Positions 17,472 to 26,992 are shown, counted from the first letter of the stretch. The stretch is 64,000 bases of DNA from Hymenobacter sp. CRA2 (GCF_002007105.1 NZ_MVBC01000001.1:806001-870000), one strand, 5' to 3'. Program-made: numbers and translations. The notes: generated from the letters alone by a model not told the origin.

Positions 17472-18689
17472 CTACTTTTTCGGGCGGCTTTCGTTCAGGC
17501 CTTTCTTGATGATGGCGAAGGCCGGGTTGTCGGGCGAGGACACTTTGCGCAGCAGCATATCGGCCTGGCGGAAGTGCGGATAGGCTTCGGCGGGGCGCTG
17601 CAGCTGCATATCCAAGCAGGCCACGTAGAAGTGCAGCAAGCCCTGCACGGCGGGCGTCTGCGGGGCTGCGGGGAGCTGTTCCTGGAAGAAGGCGGCCATA
17701 GCGGCGGGTTGCTCGTGCTCCTGGTAGATGTCCATCAAGTCGCTATACACCGCATCGTTGGCCGGGTTCAACTGGAAGAGCTGCAGCGTGAGGGCTTTGG
17801 CATTGGGCGCCTTGGCGGCTACGGCGGCGGCCACTTGTGCTTTCAGTGCGTCGTAAGCGGCTTGGTCCTTGGCATTGGCGGCGGCTTCGGCTTCGCGGGT
17901 GCCGAGCAGGTTGGGGGCAGCGCCGCCTTTCAGCTGCTTTTCCAGAGTGGCGGTCATGCTCACGGCGTCGGCTTTGTATTCGGGGTTCTGGTATAGCGCA
18001 CCGGCACGGCGGGCGTGGGGCAGCGCGTCGGCGGGGCGGCCGAGGGCGCTGTAGGCGTAGGCGAGGTTGTAGTGGGCGTTGGGGTAGTTGGGGTTCAGGG
18101 CCAGGGAGCGTTCCAGCTCGGCGGCGCCCTCAGCCATTTGCTTGCGCCGCATCGAGATGAAACCCAGGGCGAAGTGCGACTCAAAATCCTCGCGCTGGTG
18201 GGCGTGGGCCGTGGTAAAGTATTGCTCGGCGCGCTGCAGCAGCTCGTCTTCGCTCAGGCCCTGACGGCCGCAGCCGCACTGCTGCACGGCGTAGTAGTAA
18301 TGGCCCAGGCCCAGATCGAGGCCGTAGTCGGTGGGGCGCAGGCGCTTGAGCGAATCCAGCAACGGGCGCAGCGGCAGGCGGACGCTGCCGTAGCGGCCGG
18401 GCTTGCCGCGCAGTTCTTCCACGCGCTGAGTGGGCTTGAGGTCCTGCAGCCCGAATATTTCGTGGTTGACGCTAAGCAGGTAGTAGTTCAGCACCACGTC
18501 TTCCTTCTTCAGCAGCACCGCGGTGCGGGCGTTTTTTGGGTCGAACTTATCCAGCACCCGGTACGCCGATTCGTACTTCTTCTGCTGAATCAGCTGCTCG
18601 GCCTGCTGCAGCACGGCGGCTTCGGTTTGGGCCTGGGCGGCGGGTGCGAGCAATAAGCCAGCGGCGAAAAAGGATAAAGCAAGACGCAT
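17472..18689 (-). CDS. Periplasmic TPR-repeat protein
   Basis: The 405-residue product starts MRLALSFFAAGLLLAPAAQAQ, a Sec signal peptide, which fixes the start at 18689. The mature part is helical with tetratricopeptide repeats; the clearest are around ALNPNYPNAHYNLAYAYSAL and the preceding EDFESHFALGFISMRRKQMA. Such proteins act as scaffolds in the periplasm; no catalytic motif is present. A Cys pair (QQCGCGRQG) near residue 165 is unusual. The gene stands alone, convergent with the aromatic operon and divergent from the acyltransferase gene. Specific role unknown. Confidence 0.85.
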   Translation of the reverse strand: MRLALSFFAAGLLLAPAAQAQTEAAVLQQAEQLIQQKKYESAYRVLDKFDPKNARTAVLLKKEDVVLNYYLLSVNHEIFGLQDLKPTQRVEELRGKPGRYGSVRLPLRPLLDSLKRLRPTDYGLDLGLGHYYYAVQQCGCGRQGLSEDELLQRAEQYFTTAHAHQREDFESHFALGFISMRRKQMAEGAAELERSLALNPNYPNAHYNLAYAYSALGRPADALPHARRAGALYQNPEYKADAVSMTATLEKQLKGGAAPNLLGTREAEAAANAKDQAAYDALKAQVAAAVAAKAPNAKALTLQLFQLNPANDAVYSDLMDIYQEHEQPAAMAAFFQEQLPAAPQTPAVQGLLHFYVACLDMQLQRPAEAYPHFRQADMLLRKVSSPDNPAFAIIKKGLNESRPKK

Positions 18690-18909
18690 GGGAGGTTGGA
18701 TTGGATAAATAAGCCGGAGAATAGGCAGGCCAACGGCGGCAGATGGGACAGGTTTGGGGCGACGCCAGAGTACAGGGCAAGCTACCAAATGCTGCTTCGG
18801 CGACCAAGCCACTGCTCGGCGGCGGTATTTCGCGCCGGCTCAGCCCGACTATTCGCCGAAAATGCCGTATTTCTGCCTGGCCGCAGCTCCGGACCTGGCC
18901 GCTTCCCCT

Positions 18910-20307
18910 ATGCCGCTCTTTTATTCCCTGATGAAGCCTCCCGTGCAGCTGGCGCTGCGCGTGTTTTTCCGTCGCATCGAAATCCGTCACCCGCAGCGCC
19001 TGCAGGAGCCGGGGCCGCTGCTGGTGGCCGCCAACCACCCCAACACCCTCATGGACCCGCTGCTGGTAGCGGCCAATCGGCGCCGCAGCCAGCTGTTCTT
19101 CCTGGCCAAGAGCACTTTCTTCCAGAACCCGGTGTCGCGCTGGTTTTTTGAGCGCTCCAACTGCATCCCCGTCTACCGCCGCCAGGATGTGGAATCCGGC
19201 GACGCCAACATCACGCCCGCTCAGCTGGCCGAGCTGAACGAAAAAGCCTTCGGCCGCAGCTACGACCACCTCGGCCGCGGCGGCCTGCTGATGATTTTTC
19301 CCGAGGGCACCAGCGTGGCCGAGCGCCGCCTGCGCCCCTTAAAGACGGGCGCGGCTCGCATTGCCCTCGGTGCCGAAGCCCGCCACGATTTCCGCCTGGG
19401 TTTGCGCATCCTGCCCATCGGCCTGAACTACTCCGCGTCCACGCGCTTCCGCTCCGATGTGCTCATCAACCCCGCCGAGCCCATCCAGGTAGCCGACTAC
19501 GCCGCGCAGTATAAGCAAGACCCCGACGCCGCTGCCGACGCCCTCACCGAGGAGCTGCGCCGGCGCCTGGAAGACCACCTCGTGGTGACCCGCGACGACG
19601 CCGAGGACGCGCTGGTGCGGCAAGTGGAAGATACCTTCGGCGACTACCTCGTGCCCGACCACGACGAAGGCAGCCCCTACGAGGAGTTTCAGCTCACGCG
19701 CACCCTGTTGCAAGCCGTGGCGTGGTTTGAGCGGCACCAGCCGGCGCACCTCGACGAGCTACGCCAGCGCGTGACGGATTATGCCGCCGAGCTGCGCCGC
19801 TTGCGCCTCTCCGACGAAGCCCTGCAGCGCAGCGGCGCCGGCCGCGGCCGCCTGGAGCGTGGTCTGCTCACCACCCTGAAAGTGGTGCTGGGCTTCCCGG
19901 TGTACCTCTACGGGGCCGTCAATAACTACGTGCCCTACATCATTCCCTCCCTGGTGGCCAAGCGCGCCACCAAAGACGTGGAGTTTATTGCCCCGCTGAT
20001 GATGGTGACGGGCATGTTCACCTTCGGCCTGCTGTATCCGCTGCAAATCTGGCTGGTGCACCGCCTCACGCATAGCGCCTGGCTCACGGTGCTCTACGCC
20101 CTCAGCCTGCCCGTTACCGGTTTCTACGCCCTGCACTATTGGAACGAGCTGACCCTGCGCCTGCAACGCCTGCGCGTGCTGCGCCTGTTTCGCCAGCACC
20201 AGGGCACCGCCGAAGCCGTGCTGCGCCAGCGCGCCACCATCCTGCGCTTGCTCGGCGAGGCTCGAACGGCCTACGTGACGGCCCAAACTGCCGGTAGCGC
20301 GAACTGA
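18910..20307 (+). CDS. PlsC-like glycerolipid acyltransferase with C-terminal membrane domain
   Basis: The 465-residue protein has the acyltransferase signatures NHPNTLMD (His43, Asp49) and FPEGTS, typical of enzymes that acylate glycerol 3-phosphate or lysophosphatidate at the membrane. Hydrophobic segments occur near residues 315-340 (VVLGFPVYLYGAVNNYV) and 355-410 (two or three helices), so the C-terminal half is membrane-embedded. The ATG at 18910 (MPLFYSLMK) is preferred; ATG 18862 would add 16 residues without a recognisable signal. Its partner substrate is not evident. It ends 15 bp before a convergent gene. Confidence 0.88.
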   Translation: MPLFYSLMKPPVQLALRVFFRRIEIRHPQRLQEPGPLLVAANHPNTLMDPLLVAANRRRSQLFFLAKSTFFQNPVSRWFFERSNCIPVYRRQDVESGDANITPAQLAELNEKAFGRSYDHLGRGGLLMIFPEGTSVAERRLRPLKTGAARIALGAEARHDFRLGLRILPIGLNYSASTRFRSDVLINPAEPIQVADYAAQYKQDPDAAADALTEELRRRLEDHLVVTRDDAEDALVRQVEDTFGDYLVPDHDEGSPYEEFQLTRTLLQAVAWFERHQPAHLDELRQRVTDYAAELRRLRLSDEALQRSGAGRGRLERGLLTTLKVVLGFPVYLYGAVNNYVPYIIPSLVAKRATKDVEFIAPLMMVTGMFTFGLLYPLQIWLVHRLTHSAWLTVLYALSLPVTGFYALHYWNELTLRLQRLRVLRLFRQHQGTAEAVLRQRATILRLLGEARTAYVTAQTAGSAN

Positions 20308-20322
20308 AAGTCGCCGCGCCGG

Positions 20323-20961
20323 CTAGGGCTTGCCGCCGTTCCCTATCGGGCCGTAGCTGGGCGTGCCGCCGGCTTTGGCGGTGAGGCCCAGCGTCAGGAT
20401 TTCGGGCAGGCGTAGCGTTCTGTTGGTCAGCCAGCTGACGAAGTACAGGTCGTTGGTGCCGATTTCGGCGGCCAGCAGGCGCCGCCGCGGCCAGCCGCCC
20501 GCGGCCGTCTGGGCCAGTCGAGCCCCCACAAAGCCGTGGATGCGCAGCGCCGAGGGCCACCAGTAGTACTTGTTGGTCGAATAGCGCCGGTCGGGGTTGC
20601 GCACCAGGTACAGGTTCGGGCCGGGCGTGTAGCTGATCATGCCGCCCACCGTCAGCGGCGAGAGGCGCCACGCCGCCTCCGAGCCCAGCCGGAAGCCCCG
20701 CGGCGCGTAGGTCGTTTTCAGGCTGAACACCGGCAGCGGGCGGCCGCCCGCCAGCTTGCCCGGCAGCACGCCTATCAGCAGCTCCGGTTCCAGTTGCCGA
20801 TGGGCCAGCCAGTAGCCGCCGCCCACGGCCACGGCTCCCGAGCCGCCCGCCACCTGCACCGACACGAAAAACGGCCCCGCCGCCTGCGCGTGCGCTGCCG
20901 TGCCGGCCAGGCCCAGCAGGGCCGCCGTCAGCAAAAGCGAGGGGTTAGGCCTGAGGTCCAT
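20323..20961 (-). CDS. Outer-membrane-type protein, copy A of duplicated pair
   Basis: A 212-residue protein with signal peptide (cleavage near AHAQA) and alternating beta-strand-like segments. It is a paralogue of the protein at 21855-22529: both share LTVGG/A..SxT, YYWWPSALRIHGFVG versus YYWWSSRTRIGGFVG, GTNDLYFVS versus GTNDLYLAS and EILTLG near the end. Copy A has an extra tail after EILTLGLTAKAGG. Its start overlaps the end of the phosphoesterase gene by 17 bp, implying coupled translation. Family not recognised; outer-membrane beta-barrel is an inference. Confidence 0.7.
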   Translation of the reverse strand: MDLRPNPSLLLTAALLGLAGTAAHAQAAGPFFVSVQVAGGSGAVAVGGGYWLAHRQLEPELLIGVLPGKLAGGRPLPVFSLKTTYAPRGFRLGSEAAWRLSPLTVGGMISYTPGPNLYLVRNPDRRYSTNKYYWWPSALRIHGFVGARLAQTAAGGWPRRRLLAAEIGTNDLYFVSWLTNRTLRLPEILTLGLTAKAGGTPSYGPIGNGGKP

Positions 20962-21772
20962 ACGTCACGGTTTCGAGGCGGAACTGCCGCTCGCCCCACA
21001 CCGAGAGGATGTGGTAGCGGTGCTTCTGCAAGCTGTAGGTGGTGAGGTAGGGCACGCCGTCGTGGAAGGGGTGGCCGGCGGTGTGGCGGTGGATGTGGGC
21101 CGCCAGGTGCATGGCCGGGCGCGGGCTGCGCGCCAGCGCGGCGGCGTAGGCGGCCGTCAGCTTGGGGTCGAAGTCGAGGTCGGTAGGCGGCACGTGGCTG
21201 ACCACGACGGCGCGGCGCACGCCTACGGTATCGGCTAGCTCGCGCTGCAGCCACGCCACATCGGGCACGCGGCCGCCGAAGCCCGACTCCCGGCCGTTGG
21301 TATCGATCAGCACGAACTTCACGCCGCCGTACACGAAGCTGTAGTTCAGGGGCCCGAACACGGCCTGATAAGCCTGTCGGCCGTTGCCTACCTGGTCGTG
21401 GTTGCCGATGACGGTGAGGTAGGGCACGCGCAGCTGCCCCAGGCGGCGGTCGGTCCACTGCAGCTCCCGGGCTAGGCCGAAGTCGGAAATGTCGCCGCCG
21501 ACGAGCACGAAATCAATGCCGCGCTGCTGGTTGACGCTGCGCACGAAGTCGGCCGTTTCGTCGTAAAAGCGCTGGGTATCCCCCACGAAGACGAAGCGCA
21601 CCGTATCGCCCCGGGCGGCGCGGGGCTGCTGGCGCAGGCGCGCCAGGTGCCGGGCCGTGAGCTGGCTGGCCCCGGGCATGGTCACCTGGTGCGGGCTGAA
21701 TTCGAGTAGCTGACAACTCGCCGCCAGGATAAGCAACCCCGCGCCGACGCTCCAACGAGTAAAAACCCTCAT
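20945..21772 (-). CDS. Calcineurin-like metallophosphoesterase lipoprotein, copy A
   Basis: The 275-residue protein carries the metallophosphoesterase motifs in order: FVFVGDTQRF (D-x-Q variant of DxH), GGDISDFG (GDxxD), IGNHDQ (GNHD), VVSHVPPTD and AHIHRH (GHxH-like). Two metal ions and a phosphoester substrate are expected. The N-terminus MRVFTRWSVGAGLLILAASC has a lipobox, placing it in the envelope; the start at 21772 was chosen for this. It is paired with an overlapping outer-membrane-type gene, and the pair is repeated at 21.9-23.4 kb. Confidence 0.9.
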   Translation of the reverse strand: MRVFTRWSVGAGLLILAASCQLLEFSPHQVTMPGASQLTARHLARLRQQPRAARGDTVRFVFVGDTQRFYDETADFVRSVNQQRGIDFVLVGGDISDFGLARELQWTDRRLGQLRVPYLTVIGNHDQVGNGRQAYQAVFGPLNYSFVYGGVKFVLIDTNGRESGFGGRVPDVAWLQRELADTVGVRRAVVVSHVPPTDLDFDPKLTAAYAAALARSPRPAMHLAAHIHRHTAGHPFHDGVPYLTTYSLQKHRYHILSVWGERQFRLETVTYGPQA

Positions 21773-21854
21773 CCACCCCATGCGGCCGGGAAGTAACAAG
21801 CCCGCGTACCGGTAATACCGCGCAGACTATCATTCGGTTACAGCGCCGGGCGAT

Positions 21855-22529
21855 TTACAGATCCAGCTTCACGCCGAAGCCGAGTGTGAGAATCTCGTGC
21901 ACGCCCAGGCCGCCCAGATTGGTAAACAAACTAGCCAGGTACAGGTCGTTGGTGCCCAGCTCGTAGTAAGCACCCAGGGTGCGGGGCCGGCCGTAGCGCG
22001 TGGTGCCCACCACCCGCGACACCTTGCCGCCCACGAAGCCGCCGATGCGCGTGCGCGACGACCACCAGTAGTAGCCCTTGTAGTACTTGTCGTCGCGCGT
22101 GTTGTTCAGCCCCCGGCTGGCCGTGTGGCTTACCAGGGCGCCCACGGTGAGCGGGCGCACCTGCCAGCGGCCCGCTGCCACGGGCAGCGTCCAGGGCGAA
22201 TAGCCGGCTTTGGCGGTGAAGACGCCCATGGGCGTGACGCTGTATTGGCGGGGCACATAGCCCGCCAGCACGTCCAGATCAATGCGGCCGCGCAGGGTGG
22301 TGTAGCCCACCCCGCCCGTAATCATGCCCTGGCCGCCAGCCGTTTGCAGCACCACATGGTGCGGGTGGTACCACGGCTGAGCGGCCAGGCCTGCCGGGGC
22401 CACCTTGGTTTCCTTGGGCGGGGCCGGTGCTTCCAGCGGCTCGGCCACCAGCGCCAGCGTGGTGCTGTCAAGCTGGGCGGTGGCGGGCAGCGCGGCCCCC
22501 CACAACACGAATAGAAGTAGGCGGCGCAT
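21855..22529 (-). CDS. Outer-membrane-type protein, copy B of duplicated pair
   Basis: A 224-residue paralogue of the 20323-20961 product, with signal peptide (MRRLLLFVLWGAALPATAQ) and a C-terminal strand ending GFGVKLDL that fits a beta-barrel. Its ATG shares one base with the TGA of the phosphoesterase gene upstream (TGATG), a strong sign of translational coupling. Function unknown; the repeated pairing suggests the two proteins work together at the cell surface. Confidence 0.72.
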   Translation of the reverse strand: MRRLLLFVLWGAALPATAQLDSTTLALVAEPLEAPAPPKETKVAPAGLAAQPWYHPHHVVLQTAGGQGMITGGVGYTTLRGRIDLDVLAGYVPRQYSVTPMGVFTAKAGYSPWTLPVAAGRWQVRPLTVGALVSHTASRGLNNTRDDKYYKGYYWWSSRTRIGGFVGGKVSRVVGTTRYGRPRTLGAYYELGTNDLYLASLFTNLGGLGVHEILTLGFGVKLDL

Positions 22530-23389
22530 CAGTACTGCACGGTTTTAAGCGAAAACTCCTTTTCTCCCCACACCGTCAGCACCACGTACTCCCGCTTCTC
22601 GAAGCTGTAGGAGTTGATGAATGTCAGCCCGTTTTCGTAGGGCTCCCCGATGCTGAAGTCGTGGCGGTGGCCGTTCAGCTCGAAGGCCACGCGCGGCGCG
22701 TCATTAAGCGCCTGCACGTAGGGCCGCTCCAGCTGCGGATCGAAGTCGGCATCCATGGGCGGCACGTGGCTCATCACCACCTGCCGGCGGATGCCGGGGC
22801 CCGGCTCGCTCAGGGCGCGCTGCACCCACGGCACGTCGGGCACGCGGCCGTTGAAGCCGTACTCGCGGCCGTTGGTGTCCACCAGCACGAAGCGGGTGCC
22901 GCCGTACTCGAAGCTGTAGTTCAGCGGGCCGTACACTTTCTGGTAGGACTCGCGGCCGTTGCCCACCTGGTCGTGGTTGCCGATGACGGTGAGGTAGGGC
23001 ACGTCAAGCTTCTTGAGCCGGTCGTGCACCCAGCGCATTTCCCGAATCAGCCCGAAGTCGGAGATGTCGCCGGCTATGGCCACGAAGGCCACGCCCGGCT
23101 GCTGGTTCACGCTCTTCACGAAGGCATCGGCCTCGTCGTAAAAGCGCTGCGAATCCCCCACAAACACGAAGCGCAGCGAGTCGCCGCCCAGCGGGTTGGG
23201 CTGCTGCTGCAGGCGCTCCAGGTTTTTACGGGTCAGGTTGCTGTAGGCCTCCGGCGTGCGCGTCTCGTTGGGGTTGAACTCAATCAGACCGCAGCCGGAG
23301 AGCAGGGAAGCAAGGGTGAAAGCGCTACCAGCCAGCAGAGCTGGGCGCAGGCGCAAAAGGCGGTGGAAAAGCGAGAAGAAGTAGGTCAT
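22529..23389 (-). CDS. Calcineurin-like metallophosphoesterase lipoprotein, copy B
   Basis: A 286-residue paralogue of the 20945-21772 product with the same motif order: FVFVGDSQRF, AGDISDFG, IGNHDQVGNG, VMSHVPPMD and NGHRHDF. The N-terminus ends in a lipobox (SLLSGC), which sets the start at 23389. The final histidine motif is the canonical GHxH, whereas copy A has AHIHRH, so the two may differ in activity. First gene of the four-gene cluster; a terminator-free 235-bp AT-rich gap lies upstream. Confidence 0.92.
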   Translation of the reverse strand: MTYFFSLFHRLLRLRPALLAGSAFTLASLLSGCGLIEFNPNETRTPEAYSNLTRKNLERLQQQPNPLGGDSLRFVFVGDSQRFYDEADAFVKSVNQQPGVAFVAIAGDISDFGLIREMRWVHDRLKKLDVPYLTVIGNHDQVGNGRESYQKVYGPLNYSFEYGGTRFVLVDTNGREYGFNGRVPDVPWVQRALSEPGPGIRRQVVMSHVPPMDADFDPQLERPYVQALNDAPRVAFELNGHRHDFSIGEPYENGLTFINSYSFEKREYVVLTVWGEKEFSLKTVQY

Positions 23390-23624
23390 AGGTAGTGTCT
23401 CGGGGCGCAGATGTGCGGCCTTGGCTCCCGAGGTCAGGAGCATATACCTACGAGCAGGAGGTTTTGTTAAATAAAAGCCCGCCGTGTATCGGACATCCAG
23501 ATAATTTTATTTTAACTTACCGGGTTTTACCTGCGTTTTATAGCGCAGTGTACAGCGCCTGATCGGCTCCGCACCGGCTATTCTGGCATTCGGGCGGTTA
23601 CTAACAGGTTACCAGCTGCTGGGG

Positions 23625-25286
23625 CTATTCGTCCAGGTACTGGTGCACAAACTTGATGGCCATGGAGCCCTCACCCACGGCCGAAGCCACCCGGGCCATA
23701 GCCCCGGCGCGGCTGTCGCCGGCCGCGAAAACGCCCGGCACGCAGGTTTCCAGGGCGTACGGCTCGCGCTGCTTTTTCCACTTGGTGGCGTAGCGCGGGT
23801 CACTCACCAGGTCGCGGCCGGTGAGCACGTAGCCTTTGCCGTCGCACAGCAGCACGTCGCACACCCATTCGGTGCTGGGCTTGGCGCCGATGAACACGAA
23901 CACGGCCCGCGCCGGGCACTGCTGGCTCTGCCGGGTTTGGCTGTTGCGCAGCACCACGCTTTCGAGGTGGTCCTGGCCCTGCACTTCCGTTATTTCGGTG
24001 AAGGGCAGCAGCTCGATGTTGGGCGTGCGCCCGATCTGCTCGATGAGGTAAGCCGACATGGACGCGGCCAGCGACGCGCCACGGATGACGATGAACACCT
24101 GGCGCGCGTAGGTGGCCAGGTACATGGCCGCCTGCCCGGCCGAGTTGCCGCCGCCCACCACGTACACGTCCTGCTGCGCGCAGGAGCGGGCCTCGGTACG
24201 GGCTGCGCCGTAGTACACGCCTGCGCCGGTGAGCTGCTGCATGCCGGGCACCTCCAGTTGGCGGTAGCTCACGCCGGTGGTCAGCACCACGGCCCGCGTC
24301 CGGATTTCGCTGCCGTCGCCCAGGGTCAGCACTTTATACTCGTCCTGCACGCAGAGCTGCGTGACTTCCTGCGGCGTCAGGAACTCGGCCCCGAGGCGCA
24401 CGGCCTGCGTCCAGGCGCGGTGGGCCAGTTCGGTACCGCTCAGGCCCGTGGGGAAACCCAGGTAGTTTTCGATGCGCGAGGAGGTGCCGGCCTGCCCGCC
24501 GGGGTTTTGCCGCTCGATGAGCAGCGTCTTGAGCCCTTCCGAGGCGCCGTACACCGCCGCGGCCAGCCCCGAGGGCCCGGCGCCCACCACCACCACATCG
24601 TAAAGCGCCTGCAAGGCTTTCAGGGCCAGACCCAGCTTTTCGGCCACCTGCGCACGGGTGGGCTGGGCCAGCGCCGAGCCATCTTCAAACACGGCCACCG
24701 GCAGCTCGCTCGGCGTCAGGTTCAGGGAGCTGAGCAGGGCCTCGGCTTCGGGGTTGGATTCGAAGTCCAGCCACTGATACGCCACCATGTAGGCGGCCAG
24801 GAAATCCTTCAGCTCGTGCGAGAGCGGCGACCATTGAAAACCCAGCAGCCGTACCCCGCGGAAGCGCGGCCGGTGCTGGGCCTGCCAGGCGCTCAGCAAA
24901 TCGTGCAGCGTGGGGTAGAGCAGGTGCTGGGGCGGGTCCCAGGGCTTCATCAGGTAGTAATCCAGGCGGGCGTCGTTGATGGCCCGGATGGCGGCTTCGG
25001 TGTCGGCGTAGGCGGTGAGCAGCACGCGCTTGGCCTCCGGAAACAGCGTGCGCGCCTGCTCCAGCAGCTGCACGCCCTCCATATCGGGCATGCGCTGGTC
25101 CGAAAGCACCAGGGCCAGGGGCTCGGCGCGGGCCTTGAGCTGGCGAATCACTTCCAGGCCTTCGGCGCCCGAGCCGGCCCGCACCACGCGGTAGTCGGGC
25201 CGGAATTCCTGCCGTAGGTCGCGGTCGATGGCCGATAGCACTTGCGGGTCGTCGTCGACGACGAGCAAAACAGGTTTCTTATCCAT
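23625..25286 (-). CDS. Response regulator fused to thioredoxin-reductase-like flavoprotein
   Basis: The 553-residue protein has three parts. Residues 1-125 are a receiver domain (VVDDD, phospho-acceptor Asp63 in LVLSDQRMPD, YYLMKPW). Residues ~150-230 look like a glutaredoxin/thioredoxin fold without active cysteines (GFQWSPLSHELKDFLA). Residues ~240-553 are a two-dinucleotide-binding flavoprotein (VVVGAGPSGLAAAVYG, VYVVGGGNSAGQAAMYLA, GVFAAGDSR). Where thioredoxin reductase has CxxC, this protein reads AARTEARSCAQQ, so the dithiol is missing. It lies downstream of, and in line with, a cytosolic sensor kinase, its likely phosphodonor. ATG 25286 gives the standard receiver start. Confidence 0.9.
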   Translation of the reverse strand: MDKKPVLLVVDDDPQVLSAIDRDLRQEFRPDYRVVRAGSGAEGLEVIRQLKARAEPLALVLSDQRMPDMEGVQLLEQARTLFPEAKRVLLTAYADTEAAIRAINDARLDYYLMKPWDPPQHLLYPTLHDLLSAWQAQHRPRFRGVRLLGFQWSPLSHELKDFLAAYMVAYQWLDFESNPEAEALLSSLNLTPSELPVAVFEDGSALAQPTRAQVAEKLGLALKALQALYDVVVVGAGPSGLAAAVYGASEGLKTLLIERQNPGGQAGTSSRIENYLGFPTGLSGTELAHRAWTQAVRLGAEFLTPQEVTQLCVQDEYKVLTLGDGSEIRTRAVVLTTGVSYRQLEVPGMQQLTGAGVYYGAARTEARSCAQQDVYVVGGGNSAGQAAMYLATYARQVFIVIRGASLAASMSAYLIEQIGRTPNIELLPFTEITEVQGQDHLESVVLRNSQTRQSQQCPARAVFVFIGAKPSTEWVCDVLLCDGKGYVLTGRDLVSDPRYATKWKKQREPYALETCVPGVFAAGDSRAGAMARVASAVGEGSMAIKFVHQYLDE

Positions 25287-25317
25287 GGCTTGGGTGCGGC
25301 ATAAGGGGGTATCAGTT

Positions 25318-25427
25318 GTCATCCTTGCGCCGACATCGGCGCAGCAAAGGACCTTCCCACGCCGGTAGTAGCTATCCGGGTAGGGGCGTTTGCGCGCGTC
25401 GGTCCGGCGCGTTTCGCTCAGGATGAC
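25318..25427. repeat. Intergenic repeat with 8-bp terminal inverted repeats
   Basis: The element starts GTCATCCT and ends AGGATGAC (perfect inverted 8-mers) and contains an inner hairpin TGCGCCGA/TCGGCGCA and the phrase AAGGACCTTCCCACGCCGG. Sequences of this style are, to my knowledge, widespread between genes in Hymenobacter and relatives. It sits between the sensor kinase and the regulator gene and could fold in their shared mRNA. Confidence 0.65.
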
Positions 25428-25445
25428 TGCCAGAAACGGTGTTAT

Positions 25446-26846
25446 CTATTCTTCTTCCATCGGTAGCCACACGCAGAACTCGGTGCGGCCGGGCACGGAG
25501 CTGACGTTGACACGCCCGCCGTGACTGAGCACGATGCGGCGGGCAATGTCGAGGCCCAGACCGGTGCCTTCACCCACGGGCTTGGTTGTAAAGAACGGCT
25601 CGAAGATATGCGGCAACACGTCGGGCGGAATGCCCGGACCACTGTCTTCGATGCAGACCTGCACAAACTCGCCGGAGCGGCGGGTGCGCAGCGTGATGAC
25701 GCCCTCTGTGCCGATGGCATCGATGGCGTTGTCGATAAGGTTGGTCCACACCTGATTGAGCGCGCCGGGCTGGCCCACCACGCTCAGCAGGCCCTCGGCG
25801 TAGTCGCGCACCACGCGGATGTGGTGCTTGCGCAGCGGGTAGCTCAGCAGGGCCAGGGTGCTATCGAGGCCACCGTGGATGTCGGTGGGCACCAGGCCGG
25901 CGGCGCGGTCCATGTGGGAGTAGTCCTTCACGTTGTGCACCAGCTCCGAAATGCGCCGTGAGGCTTCCTGGATGTCGCGCACCAGTTGCCGGCTGGTCAG
26001 CTGGGCCTCCAGCCAGCGCAGGGCGGGCCGGCGGGCGTCGGCGGGCAAGGCCGCGAGTACCGGAGCCAAGGCGTCGGCATCGAGGGCGCCGCTGAGCAGG
26101 CCGGTAGCCAGGCCGTGCACGTCGGTTATGCCCTGCTGATTAAGCCAGTCTTCCAGCTCTTCCTCGCAGTCGGCCCGCTCCAGGGCCGAAATGGAGGCGC
26201 CGGGCAAGGTGGAGCGGCTGGCCAGCATCAGCAGCGGCGGCAGCTGCTCGGCCGTGACGCCCGCGGCCACCAGCTCCTGCAGCAGCACGGCCTCCGAGCC
26301 GGTGCGGTTCGACAGCTCGGCGGCGGAGCGGCTGATGGCGGCGGCAGGATTGTTCAGCTCGTGGGCCAGGCCGGCGGATAGTTTGCCCAGGGCGCGCAGC
26401 TTGTCGTCGCGCTCCTGGGTGCGGGCTTCCTCGCGCACCCGGTCGCTCATCAGCCCTACCAGGCGCTGCACCAGCTCGGGGCTGATGCGCTCCAGCTCGG
26501 GAAATAAGTCGCGGTGCAGCAGCAGCAGCGAGGCATCGGCCACTACCACGCCCACGGCCGAGGTCTGGCGCAGGCGGGAGTAGGGCAGCACGCCGGTTAC
26601 CATAGGGGCCTCGAAGCGCAGAAACGGTTCGCGGTGGCCGTTTTGCTCGCGCCACAGCTGCAGGCTGCCGCGCAGCAGCACAATCAGGTGGTTGGCTTCT
26701 TCGCCGGGATGAAACAGCTCGGTGCCGGCGGGCGCCTCACGCGGTTCGCCGTGGGTAAGCAGCCAGGTGAGCACGTCATCGGGCAAACCCTGCAGGGCGG
26801 GCACCACGGTCAGGTCTTCGGCGGTAAGGGTTGCGGTTGTGGCCAT
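25446..26846 (-). CDS. Sensor histidine kinase with cyclic-nucleotide-binding-type domain
   Basis: The 466-residue soluble kinase has an N-terminal cNMP-binding fold (residues ~15-125: [20 protein letters not shown]), an H-box [17 protein letters not shown] (His162), a long helical insert, and HATPase_c with [31 protein letters not shown]. The H-box of the HELNNP type is typical of kinases without membrane anchors. Gene order kinase then receiver-flavoprotein, same strand, 160 bp apart, suggests a two-component pair sensing a small ligand or redox state. The ATG at 26846 lies at the expected domain border. Confidence 0.92.
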   Translation of the reverse strand: MATTATLTAEDLTVVPALQGLPDDVLTWLLTHGEPREAPAGTELFHPGEEANHLIVLLRGSLQLWREQNGHREPFLRFEAPMVTGVLPYSRLRQTSAVGVVVADASLLLLHRDLFPELERISPELVQRLVGLMSDRVREEARTQERDDKLRALGKLSAGLAHELNNPAAAISRSAAELSNRTGSEAVLLQELVAAGVTAEQLPPLLMLASRSTLPGASISALERADCEEELEDWLNQQGITDVHGLATGLLSGALDADALAPVLAALPADARRPALRWLEAQLTSRQLVRDIQEASRRISELVHNVKDYSHMDRAAGLVPTDIHGGLDSTLALLSYPLRKHHIRVVRDYAEGLLSVVGQPGALNQVWTNLIDNAIDAIGTEGVITLRTRRSGEFVQVCIEDSGPGIPPDVLPHIFEPFFTTKPVGEGTGLGLDIARRIVLSHGGRVNVSSVPGRTEFCVWLPMEEE

Positions 26847-26992
26847 AGCACGTCGACTGGAAAGGGACAACACAAAAAACAACCGGCGCCCGCAGGCGGG
26901 GTATGCGAAAGTAGCGGAAGCCACCGGGTTTTGGCATCACCGGCCGGCGGCTCTCGCGTTGGCAGACGCCGTTCGGGCAGAAATACTTTGGC

